Positions 1 through 6,094 of a DNA stretch of 9,907 nt are shown here, in pieces (the first letter of the stretch is position 1; each line of letters starts with the position of its first letter). A program made the translations under genes and the position numbers. The notes under the pieces were generated by a model, which had not been told where the DNA came from, ran no database searches, and saw nothing but the letters and a program-made list of their open reading frames with translations. This DNA comes from CAYLZW01 sp964388085 (GTDB lineage Bacteria; Myxococcota; UBA727; CAYLZW01), in assembly GCA_964388085.1 (NCBI GenBank), contig CAYLZW010000225.1:1-9907 (forward strand). Reading direction: 5' to 3'.

Positions 1-992
1 TCATCCTGCGCGCCGATCGGCCGGTGCCGCGCGACGAGAAGCAGAAGATCTCGCTCTTCTGCAACGTGCCGCTCGACGCGGTCATCTCGTGTCCGAACCT
101 CGAGACCACCTACGAGGTGCCCTTGATGCTGCGCGAGGAGGGGCTCGACGACAAGGTCACCGAGCTGCTCAACATCTGGTCGCGGGCGCCCAAGCTCGAG
201 CGCTGGGAGCGCATCGTGCACGCCTTCAAGAACCCGAAGGCGGAGGTGAGCATCGCCATCGTGGGCAAGTACGTCGACCTCGTCGAGAGCTACAAGAGCA
301 TCAACGAGGCGCTCGTGCACGCGGGCATCGCGCACGAGGTGCGCGTGAAGATGCTCCACGTCGACGCGGAGGAGATCGAGGTCAAGGGCGCCGCCGCCAT
401 GCTGCAGGGCACCGACGGCATCCTCGTACCCGGCGGCTTCGGCGAGCGCGGCACGCAGGGGAAGGTCGAGGCCGTGCGCTACGCGCGGGAGCAGCGCATC
501 CCCTTCTTCGGCATCTGCCTCGGGCTGCAGATCGCCGTCGTCGAGTACGCGCGCAACGTCGCCGGCGTCGAGCACGCCACGAGCGAGGAATTCGATGCCG
601 CCGCCGAGCACAAGGTCATCCACATCATGGAGCACCAGAAGGCGGTGACGACGAAGGGCGCGACCATGCGCCTCGGCGCGTACCCGTGCGCGCTCGTCGC
701 GGGCAGCCTGGCCCGCCGCGTCTACGGCGCCGCCGAGGTGCGCGAACGACACCGGCACCGCTTCGAGGTCAACAACGCCTACCGCGAGCGCCTCGAGCAG
801 GCCGGGCTCAGCTTCAGCGGGCTGTCGCCCGACGGTGAGCTCGTCGAGATGATCGAGCTGAAGGACCACCCGCACTTCATCGGCTGCCAGTTCCACCCCG
901 AGTTCCTCTCTCGTCCGTGGAAGGCGCATCCGCTGTTCAGCTCGCTCGTCCTTGCCTGCCTGACGAGGAAGGGGGCATCCTCCGGAGCTTGA
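1..992 (+). CDS. pyrG: CTP synthase, C-terminal part (5' end outside window)
   Basis: Cytosolic enzyme that makes CTP from UTP, ATP and glutamine, the last step of pyrimidine nucleotide synthesis. The reading frame enters at base 3 with the end of the amidoligase (synthase) domain; the segment ISLFCNVP followed by YEVPLML is typical of this family. The class I glutamine amidotransferase domain follows. Its oxyanion-loop motif is GGFGERG, the catalytic Cys lies in FGICLGLQ (codon at 516-518), and the catalytic His and Glu lie in CQFHPEF (His codon 894-896, Glu 900-902). MRLGAYPC and the closing WKAHPLF are also as expected. About 329 residues of a roughly 545-residue family are present and the C-terminus is complete. 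No key residue is missing. A hairpin begins 3 nt after the TGA stop, and the next gene starts 47 nt downstream. The identification is secure. Confidence 0.97.
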   Translation, partial: ILRADRPVPRDEKQKISLFCNVPLDAVISCPNLETTYEVPLMLREEGLDDKVTELLNIWSRAPKLERWERIVHAFKNPKAEVSIAIVGKYVDLVESYKSINEALVHAGIAHEVRVKMLHVDAEEIEVKGAAAMLQGTDGILVPGGFGERGTQGKVEAVRYAREQRIPFFGICLGLQIAVVEYARNVAGVEHATSEEFDAAAEHKVIHIMEHQKAVTTKGATMRLGAYPCALVAGSLARRVYGAAEVRERHRHRFEVNNAYRERLEQAGLSFSGLSPDGELVEMIELKDHPHFIGCQFHPEFLSRPWKAHPLFSSLVLACLTRKGASSGA

Positions 993-995
993 ACG

Positions 996-1019
996 GCGCG
1001 TGAGCGTGCGCTCGTGCGC
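996..1019 (+). terminator. Hairpin just after pyrG, possible terminator without T-run
   Basis: The arms 996-1005 and 1010-1019 pair over 10 bp, with two G-T wobbles at 1000/1015 and 1001/1014, around the 4-nt loop GTGC. It starts 3 nt after the pyrG stop codon. No T-run follows; the sequence continues GC-rich into the ribosome binding site of the next gene. It could be a terminator of the type common in GC-rich bacteria, or an RNA-stabilising 3' structure. It could also be a by-product of local GC richness. Confidence 0.35.
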
Positions 1020-1029
1020 GCGCGCCGGC

Positions 1030-1036
1030 GGGAGAG
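1030..1036 (+). promoter_or_regulatory. Ribosome binding site for the HEAT-repeat gene
   Basis: GGGAGAG lies 3 nt before the GTG at 1040, and its GGAG core (1031-1034) is 5 nt away. It fixes the start: translation from this GTG gives a protein that opens directly with a signal peptide. Confidence 0.6.
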
Positions 1037-1039
1037 CGC

Positions 1040-2761
1040 GTGGCGCGACAGACACTGCATTCGGTCGCGGCCGCGCTCGTCGTCACGGCGCTCAGCTTCT
1101 GCCTCCCTGCCGGCGCCCAGGGCGTTGTCGATCCGGCCGAGGCGGACGCCCCCGCCCGGCAGCGGCCGGCGGAGCCGCGAGGAGGATCCGTCACGCCGCC
1201 CGGCCCGACGCCGAAGCGCGCCGAGCCCACGCTCGAGGAGCGCCGGCTGCACCAGCTCCGCCAGCTCGAGGCGCGTCTCAGCGTCGGACAGGCGCTCAGC
1301 GACGACGAGCGGCGGCTGCTCGGGCAGGTCGCCGTGCGGGGCGAGACGCCGAGGGCGCGCGCGCTGGCGGCCGCCATCCTGCCGTGGCTGACACCGGCGG
1401 AGTCCGCGCCCGCGCTGCTCGCCGCCAGCGACGACGAGGACGCCCGGGTTCGCGATCAGGCGCTGCAGGGGCTCGTGGCGTTGACGCGTCGGCTCGACGA
1501 GGCGCTCGCTCGGCGCGCGCTCGAGGTCGGCGTGACCAGGCTGAGCGATCCCTCCGCCGAGGTGGCCTGCACCGCCGCGCGCGTCGTCACCGGCCTCTCA
1601 CCCGAGCGCGCCGGCGACGAGGTGCGGCGCCTCGCGCCCGACGCCGACGACATCCGCTACGCCTGCTGGCGCAGCTACGTGTCCCTGCCCGCGCGGGACG
1701 TCGAGGTGCCGCCGCCGCCCGAGCCCGCGGACGAGCGAGCGAACGACGACGAGCCCGGCGACGACAGCGACGAGCCGCCCGCGCCGACGCCTCCGCCCGA
1801 GCCCGCGCCGGCCCCCACGGGAGACCTGCTGTTCTGGTCGACGGCCGCGGCGACGGGGTTCCTCGCGGGCGGCCTCTTGCCGGGGCTCATCGTGCCACCG
1901 CACGACACGTTGGTGTACTCGCGGCGCCGTACGGTGCACGCGCGCGAGGAGCTGTCGATCGGGTTCGCGGGGACGACGGCGCTCGCGGGCGCCCTCCTCG
2001 TCGGCGGTGCGGCGCTCGGCGCGACGACGCTGCTCGGTCCGCTCGAGGTCCCGGCCGCGACCAGCAGCGTGCTCGGCGCTACGGCCGGCGCGCTCGCGGG
2101 CCTCGGCGGCGGCATGACGTTTGGTCTCGACGACGGCACGAGCGGCGTCATCGCGGTCGGCGCCTCGCTCAGCGGCCTCGCGCTCTCGAGCGCGCTCGCG
2201 TTCACGCTGCCGCCGCGGCCGAACGACATCGGCCTCGCCGTCGGGCTCGCGGGGCAGGGGGCGTTGGCCGCCACGCTCATCAGCCTCGCCGCGGTGCCCG
2301 TCGACGTCGATCGCGTGCTCGGAGACTCCACGCGCGTAGACTTCGCGCTCGGCACCGGCATGCTCGCGGGTGGTGTGCTCGCCACCGGCGGCCTCTTATT
2401 GGCGCCCCTCGTCGACGTCTCTCCCGGGCGGATCCTCGTCGCCAGCGCCGCCGGTGCCTCCGCCGCGGGCCTCGGCCTCGGGCTCACGTACCTGTTCACG
2501 CCGGCCACCCTCGACGTGCGTGAGCGCGTGGCCTCGGGGGTCGGCGCCGGCCTGCAGCTCGTCGCGGCGACGGCGGCCTTCGTGCTGTTGCCCGGCTCGT
2601 GGGCAGACGCGGTGCTGGCCGGCTCCGGGGGGCAAGCCGCGACGAGCGCGCTCTACCTCGACGAAGGGGAGCTGAGGGTAGGGCTCCCCGTGGTGACGGT
2701 GCTCCCGGTCGGGGAAGGCCACGTGGGCGCGTCGCTACCGCTGCTCGGCGGACGCTTCTGA
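1040..2761 (+). CDS. Secreted HEAT-repeat protein with Gly/Ala-rich hydrophobic repeat region
   Basis: I do not recognise a named family. The 573-residue product starts at GTG with a good ribosome binding site. Residues 1-26 look like a signal peptide: a hydrophobic core ending LPAGAQG, with likely cleavage near AGA. A Pro/Arg-rich spacer follows. Residues about 85-215 read as HEAT-like helical pairs (RARALAAAILPWL, ARVRDQALQGLVAL, EVACTAARVVTGL), normally a protein-protein scaffold. Residues 222-262 are a Pro/Glu/Asp-rich linker. Residues 263-520 hold about eight hydrophobic Gly/Ala/Ser-rich segments spaced near 32 residues, broken by short polar turns. The end, GHVGASLPLLGGRF, finishes in Phe as outer-membrane strands often do. 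The likely design is a periplasmic HEAT domain tethered to a membrane region. Whether that region is helical or a barrel cannot be decided by eye. No partner gene is evident. Confidence 0.85.
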   Translation: MARQTLHSVAAALVVTALSFCLPAGAQGVVDPAEADAPARQRPAEPRGGSVTPPGPTPKRAEPTLEERRLHQLRQLEARLSVGQALSDDERRLLGQVAVRGETPRARALAAAILPWLTPAESAPALLAASDDEDARVRDQALQGLVALTRRLDEALARRALEVGVTRLSDPSAEVACTAARVVTGLSPERAGDEVRRLAPDADDIRYACWRSYVSLPARDVEVPPPPEPADERANDDEPGDDSDEPPAPTPPPEPAPAPTGDLLFWSTAAATGFLAGGLLPGLIVPPHDTLVYSRRRTVHAREELSIGFAGTTALAGALLVGGAALGATTLLGPLEVPAATSSVLGATAGALAGLGGGMTFGLDDGTSGVIAVGASLSGLALSSALAFTLPPRPNDIGLAVGLAGQGALAATLISLAAVPVDVDRVLGDSTRVDFALGTGMLAGGVLATGGLLLAPLVDVSPGRILVASAAGASAAGLGLGLTYLFTPATLDVRERVASGVGAGLQLVAATAAFVLLPGSWADAVLAGSGGQAATSALYLDEGELRVGLPVVTVLPVGEGHVGASLPLLGGRF

Positions 2762-2770
2762 GCGCGCCTC

Positions 2771-2784
2771 GACCGGACGCGGTT
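2771..2784 (+). terminator. Weak hairpin after the HEAT-repeat gene
   Basis: Bases 2771-2775 pair with 2780-2784 (one G-T wobble) around a 4-nt loop, 9 nt after the stop codon. No T-run follows. A 5-bp stem is little in DNA this rich in GC, so it is listed mainly because hairpins occur in the same place after the neighbouring genes. Confidence 0.2.
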
Positions 2785-2851
2785 CGGCGCGGCGCGGCGG
2801 ACGACGGCACCGTGCAGATCTTGCTGCCACCTCCTCAAGCGGGCGGGCGCC

Positions 2852-2860
2852 TGCTAGACG
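2852..2860 (+). promoter_or_regulatory. Extended -10 promoter-like element for the PilZ gene, possibly giving a leaderless mRNA
   Basis: TGCTAGACG reads as an extended -10 (TG-N followed by TAGACG). No good -35 is seen 17 nt upstream, which an extended -10 can tolerate. A transcript from here would begin about 6-8 nt after the hexamer, at 2866-2868, which is the GTG start codon at 2867 itself. The TAG inside the element is also an in-frame stop 12 nt before that GTG. There is no Shine-Dalgarno sequence in front of the gene. Confidence 0.35.
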
Positions 2861-2866
2861 GCGCCT

Positions 2867-4339
2867 GTGACCGAGGTTCAGAACCAACATTCGCCTGGCG
2901 CTGGCGCGAGCGGACAGACGAGCGCGTCCGATCAGCGACGCGGTCGACGCTACCGCCAGCGGCTGCCCGTCGACCTGCACTCGCAGCGAGGCGAGAAGCG
3001 CGCCTGGACGCACGACGTGGGCGCGCACGGCCTGTTCCTGCTGATGAACGAGCCGCCGCGCGAGCGGCACGTCCTGAAGCTGACGGTTCACCTGCCGGGC
3101 GGCCCCATCGGCGTCGTCGCGCACGGCACGCACACGAGCTCGCGCGGCCTGGGCGTGCAGTTCTTCGCGCTCGCGGGGGAGGCCAAGCGTCGCTGGGACT
3201 CCTTTCTCAGCGATCTCGGCGGGCAGCCGGTCGCCGACGCGGGCGACGACGTCACCGGCTTCAGCGACGCGACCTTCGTCGTGAAGCTGCGCACCGTCGA
3301 CGCGCTGCGGGAGTTCGCGCTGCACTGCCTCGCGGCCGGCGGCACCTACCTGCGCACGCCGGTGCTGAAGGCCGTGGGCTCGTCGGTGACGTTGACCATG
3401 GTGCACCCCGTCAGCGAGCGGGAGCTGCGCCTCGCCGGCGTCGTGGCGCGGCTGCATCAGCAACGGCCGAAGGGCATGGAGATCCAGTTCTCGCGCGCGA
3501 CGCTCGCGCTGACCGGCGCGTTCGAGACCTTCCTGCAGACCGGCGAGCCGCCGAGCCTCGAGGTCGATCTCGACGCCAACGCCGACCTGGTCGTCGAGGT
3601 CGACGACGATGGCCCGCCCGCGCGCGACGAGGAGATGGCCTTCGACATCGACGTGCTGGACGACAGCGAGGTGCTCGCCGCGCAGCTCGACGAGGAGCAC
3701 AAGTTCGACTGGGAGCAGGTGTCCGAGGAGCTGCTCATCGACATCGGCCTCGGCGACGAGCTGGGCAACTTCGATCTGCCCCGCACCGACCCGAACCTGC
3801 GATACGACGGGCGCCCGGAGCCGCTGCCGCCGAGCCAGGAGGGCGACGACATCCCGCTCGACCTCGAGGAGCTCGCGCGTCCGTTCTTCCAGGTCGCGGT
3901 GCGCTGCGACTCCTGCGACATGCTGGAGACCGAGCTCGACGTCGGCTCGCCGCCGGGTGCGCTCAGCCTGGTCAGTGAGCACCAGCCGATGTTCTGCCCG
4001 TCGTGTCGGACGCTGGTGACGACGAAGCGGCTCATGAGCGCGGGCGAGCGGGCGACGGCGCGCACGCTCCTGCGCGAGCGCGGCGGCCTCGAGCTGCCGG
4101 TGCCGGTGCGTCTGCTCCTCGAGGTCAGCGATCTCTCGGAGCCGCCGCTGTGTCCGACCTGCAAGACGAAGCTCAAGCACACGAAGGCGGTGAAGGCGCT
4201 CGAGAGAGTGCTCTCGGCCCTCGAGCGCGGCGTCGATCCCGGCGACACGCGCCTCGCCTGCGGCGTGTGCAAAGACGGCCACTGGACGGTAGAGCGACTC
4301 GATCCTCCGCTGCGGATAGACGCTGAAGAAGAGCGCTGA
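2867..4339 (+). CDS. PilZ-type protein with second PilZ-like module and two CxxC zinc-ribbon-like domains
   Basis: Predicted cytosolic 490-residue protein. Residues 24-117 match a PilZ domain, a fold that typically binds cyclic di-GMP. RYRQR (28-32) supplies the RxxxR motif before LPV, and DVGAHG (50-55) sits where D/NxSxxG is usual, with Gly in place of Ser. Residues about 133-225 resemble the second PilZ-like module seen in myxobacterial proteins (FALHCLAAGGTYLRT, LRLAGVVARL, GMEIQF) and lack RxxxR. Residues 232-300 are very acidic. The C-terminal third carries four CxxC pairs (C347/C350, C377/C380, C429/C432, C465/C468), spaced like two zinc ribbons. The start is fixed: an in-frame TAG ends at 2857, and no other start codon lies before the RxxxR motif. 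No Shine-Dalgarno is present. The likely role is a cyclic di-GMP-responsive adaptor; its target is unknown. Confidence 0.88.
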   Translation: MTEVQNQHSPGAGASGQTSASDQRRGRRYRQRLPVDLHSQRGEKRAWTHDVGAHGLFLLMNEPPRERHVLKLTVHLPGGPIGVVAHGTHTSSRGLGVQFFALAGEAKRRWDSFLSDLGGQPVADAGDDVTGFSDATFVVKLRTVDALREFALHCLAAGGTYLRTPVLKAVGSSVTLTMVHPVSERELRLAGVVARLHQQRPKGMEIQFSRATLALTGAFETFLQTGEPPSLEVDLDANADLVVEVDDDGPPARDEEMAFDIDVLDDSEVLAAQLDEEHKFDWEQVSEELLIDIGLGDELGNFDLPRTDPNLRYDGRPEPLPPSQEGDDIPLDLEELARPFFQVAVRCDSCDMLETELDVGSPPGALSLVSEHQPMFCPSCRTLVTTKRLMSAGERATARTLLRERGGLELPVPVRLLLEVSDLSEPPLCPTCKTKLKHTKAVKALERVLSALERGVDPGDTRLACGVCKDGHWTVERLDPPLRIDAEEER

Positions 4340-4345
4340 CGGGAA

Positions 4346-4376
4346 CGGGCCGGCGACGTCACGCGCCGCCGGGCCG
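4346..4376 (+). terminator. Hairpin after the PilZ gene, possible terminator
   Basis: CCGGCG (4350-4355) pairs perfectly with CGCCGG (4367-4372). Beyond single mismatches the stem continues outward (4346-4348 with 4374-4376) and inward (4357-4359 with 4363-4365, one wobble), closing on a 3-nt loop. It starts 7 nt after the stop codon. No proper T-run follows, only CCTTCT at 4382-4387. This is the strongest terminator candidate in the window. Confidence 0.42.
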
Positions 4377-4423
4377 ACCCGCCTTCTCGGACGAGCGCTT
4401 GGCCGCGGAGGGGCGCGAGCGGG

Positions 4424-4452
4424 TTGCCATTTGCAGGCCGCGAGCGTTGAAT
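4424..4452 (+). promoter_or_regulatory. Housekeeping-sigma-like promoter before the TPR lipoprotein gene
   Basis: TTGCCA (4424-4429, five of six to the -35 consensus) and TTGAAT (4447-4452, four of six to the -10) are 17 nt apart. This is the least GC-rich patch of the 194-nt gap, and it lies downstream of the hairpin at 4346-4376. The predicted transcript would have a leader of about 75 nt before the ATG at 4534. The rest of the gap shows no gene. Confidence 0.4.
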
Positions 4453-4518
4453 GCCGCCTTGTTCGTCGCTCAGGCCATGGGCGAGCCCTCGTCTCTGGCC
4501 CGCCTTCGAGACTCCATC

Positions 4519-4525
4519 GGAAGAG
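4519..4525 (+). promoter_or_regulatory. Ribosome binding site for the TPR lipoprotein gene
   Basis: GGAAGAG lies 8 nt before ATG 4534 and 5 nt before the adjacent in-frame GTG 4531. It supports starting here rather than at in-frame codons farther upstream (TTG 4399, ATG 4477), which would bury the signal peptide behind a charged extension. Confidence 0.5.
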
Positions 4526-4533
4526 CATCGGTG

Positions 4534-6039
4534 ATGTACCTAGATCCTCGACGTGCGTTTGTGCCCGGCAGCGCTGCGCTCTTGCTCCTCGCCGCCGCTG
4601 GCCTCTCGACACCGGCGTGCGCGCCGGCCGAGAAGGCGCAGCCCGCGCCGGTCGCCAAGCCGAAGCCGCCCGAGGTCGATCCGCGGGCGCTGTGCACCGT
4701 GCTCAGCGAGGTGGAGGACGCCCGCGCGCGGGGCACGCTCGACGCGCTGACGGCGTCCTTCGCCGCGCGCGCACAAGAGGAGCCGGCGGACCGCGAGGCG
4801 GCCTTCGGCGCCATGTTCGCCATCGTCGACGAAGAGGCACGCTGGAAGGCGTTCAAGGCCGATCGGGACGCGCACCCCGAGAGCGCGCTCGGCCACCTCG
4901 GCGAGTGCTTCACCTACGCCGCCTGGAAGATGGCGGACCAGGCGAAGGCGCCCTGCGACACCGCCGCTGAGCGCGTGAAGTCGCTCGCGCTCGTCGACGT
5001 CGCCCGCGGCGACCTGGCGAACAACCGCGGTGACGCCGCCGCCGCCGAGGAGCGCTACCAGGCCGCGCTCGAGACCGACGCTGGCTGTGTGCCGGCGCTC
5101 GTGCGACTCGCGCGCGTGCAGGCAGCCTCGGATCCCGTCGCCGCCGTGACGACGTACGAGCGCGCGCTGACGGCGCGCTCGGCCTGCTTCTCGTGCGCCT
5201 TCGAGAAGGCAGAGCTCGTCGAGAAGGCACAGGGCATGGGGGCCGCGCTGCCCGCCTGGGAGGTCGCGCTCGCGCTCGCCCCGGAGCATGCGACGACGGT
5301 GAAGCGCTATGCCGCCGCCCAGGCCGGACGGGACGACAAGGCGGCGCTCGCTGCCTACGAGAAGGCCATCGCGCTCGGCGTCAACGACGTGCCGACGCTC
5401 CAGGCGGCCGCGCGCCTCGCCGAGCGCAGCGGCGATCTGGCGAAGGCGCTCACGCACGCGCGGGCGGCCACGGCGGTGCAGGCCGACGACGTCGCGAGCT
5501 GGCGGCTCGTCGCCGAGCTGGCGCTGAAGAACCACGACGCGGCGGGCGCCGCCGCGGCGCAAACCGAGGTGCTGCGCCTCATGCCCGACGACGCCGACGC
5601 GCACCTCGCCTTGGCCCGCTCGAGCGTCAGCGCCGACAAATGGGTGGAGGCCCTCGCGCACCTCGAGGCCGCCGTCGCGGCCCTCGGGGAGCCGGGCGAC
5701 GTCGAGCAGAAGAAGGCCGCGGACGCCGAGCTGAGCGCGCTGCTCGACAAGCTCCTCGTGCGCAAGAAGGGCGCGAAAGGGAGCGTGAACCGCGTCGTCG
5801 CGCTCGTACAGGGCGACGTGAAGAAGCTCTTCGAGCAGCGCAAGAAGGAGAAGAAGGGCCTGCACGGCCTCGTCGAGGTCACTGTGATCACCGACGAGGA
5901 GGGCACCGTGCAGGCCGTCAGCATCGCGAAGGACACGCTCGGGGACCCCATGGTCGCGGCGGCGCTGGTCGGAAATCTTCGCCGCGCAACGATCGTTGGA
6001 GGCGCCAAGCGCTACAGCTTCGAGCTGGAGTTTCAGTGA
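4534..6039 (+). CDS. TPR lipoprotein with AgmX/PglI- or TonB-like C-terminal domain
   Basis: The 501-residue product begins with a signal peptide (MYLDPRRAF, then a Leu/Ala core). Cys29 in STPAC resembles a lipobox but is imperfect, because Pro at -2 is unusual. A Pro/Lys-rich spacer (30-48) leads to a helical region, then TPR-like helix pairs over about 153-375 (AEERYQAALETDAGCVPALVRLARV, cut short here as AEERYQAALETD; AALAAYEKAIALG; EALAHLEAAVAAL). The C-terminal domain (about 415-501) has the pattern LHGLVEVTVITDEEGTV, TLGDPMVAAAL and a closing YSFELEF. That pattern fits AgmX/PglI or TonB C-terminal domains of myxobacterial envelope and motility proteins. The usual Cys pair of the AgmX/PglI form is absent. 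The likely place is the periplasm, anchored to a membrane and acting as a protein-binding scaffold. The partner is unknown. GTG 4531 is an equally possible start. Confidence 0.87.
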   Translation: MYLDPRRAFVPGSAALLLLAAAGLSTPACAPAEKAQPAPVAKPKPPEVDPRALCTVLSEVEDARARGTLDALTASFAARAQEEPADREAAFGAMFAIVDEEARWKAFKADRDAHPESALGHLGECFTYAAWKMADQAKAPCDTAAERVKSLALVDVARGDLANNRGDAAAAEERYQAALETDAGCVPALVRLARVQAASDPVAAVTTYERALTARSACFSCAFEKAELVEKAQGMGAALPAWEVALALAPEHATTVKRYAAAQAGRDDKAALAAYEKAIALGVNDVPTLQAAARLAERSGDLAKALTHARAATAVQADDVASWRLVAELALKNHDAAGAAAAQTEVLRLMPDDADAHLALARSSVSADKWVEALAHLEAAVAALGEPGDVEQKKAADAELSALLDKLLVRKKGAKGSVNRVVALVQGDVKKLFEQRKKEKKGLHGLVEVTVITDEEGTVQAVSIAKDTLGDPMVAAALVGNLRRATIVGGAKRYSFELEFQ

Positions 6040-6051
6040 CCGGCGGGTCAC
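6036..6051 (+). promoter_or_regulatory. Perfect inverted repeat across the TPR gene stop codon
   Basis: GTGACC (6036-6041) and GGTCAC (6046-6051) are perfect reverse complements around the 4-nt centre GGCG. The TGA stop at 6037-6039 lies within the left arm. As RNA it forms a 6-bp hairpin without a T-run. As DNA it is a symmetrical operator-like site about 45 nt before asd. Which of these it is, if either, cannot be settled here. Confidence 0.3.
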
Positions 6052-6067
6052 GCGACCACGACCGACG

Positions 6068-6073
6068 TAGACG
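6068..6073 (+). promoter_or_regulatory. Possible -10 element for asd
   Basis: TAGACG is the same hexamer as the one before the PilZ gene. It would start transcription near 6080, just ahead of the asd ribosome binding region. No convincing -35 is present; the base run 17 nt upstream is GGGTCA, part of the inverted repeat at 6036-6051. The call rests on the shared hexamer and the position only. Confidence 0.2.
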
Positions 6074-6094
6074 AGCGTTTACGAAAGAGAGCTC

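Noticed and set aside
1000..2523. Alternative + strand frame with an Arg/Ala-rich product over the HEAT gene
   Set aside because: Composition is that of an out-of-frame reading of GC-rich coding DNA. The frame from 1040 has a ribosome binding site, signal peptide and HEAT pattern.
4399..4533. Upstream extension of the TPR gene to TTG 4399 or ATG 4477
   Set aside because: It would add up to 45 residues of unpatterned sequence before a clear signal peptide and would run over the promoter-like sequence at 4424-4452. GGAAGAG at 4519 supports the start at 4534.
2735..4612. Minus-strand open frame (about 625 codons) opposite the PilZ gene
   Set aside because: No recognisable domain, biased composition, and it runs across the promoter and hairpin features of both neighbouring gaps.
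4540..6051. Minus-strand open frame (about 503 codons) opposite the TPR gene
   Set aside because: Same cause; the product is Arg/Leu/Gly-rich without domains, while the + strand has a signal peptide, TPRs and a recognisable C-terminal domain.
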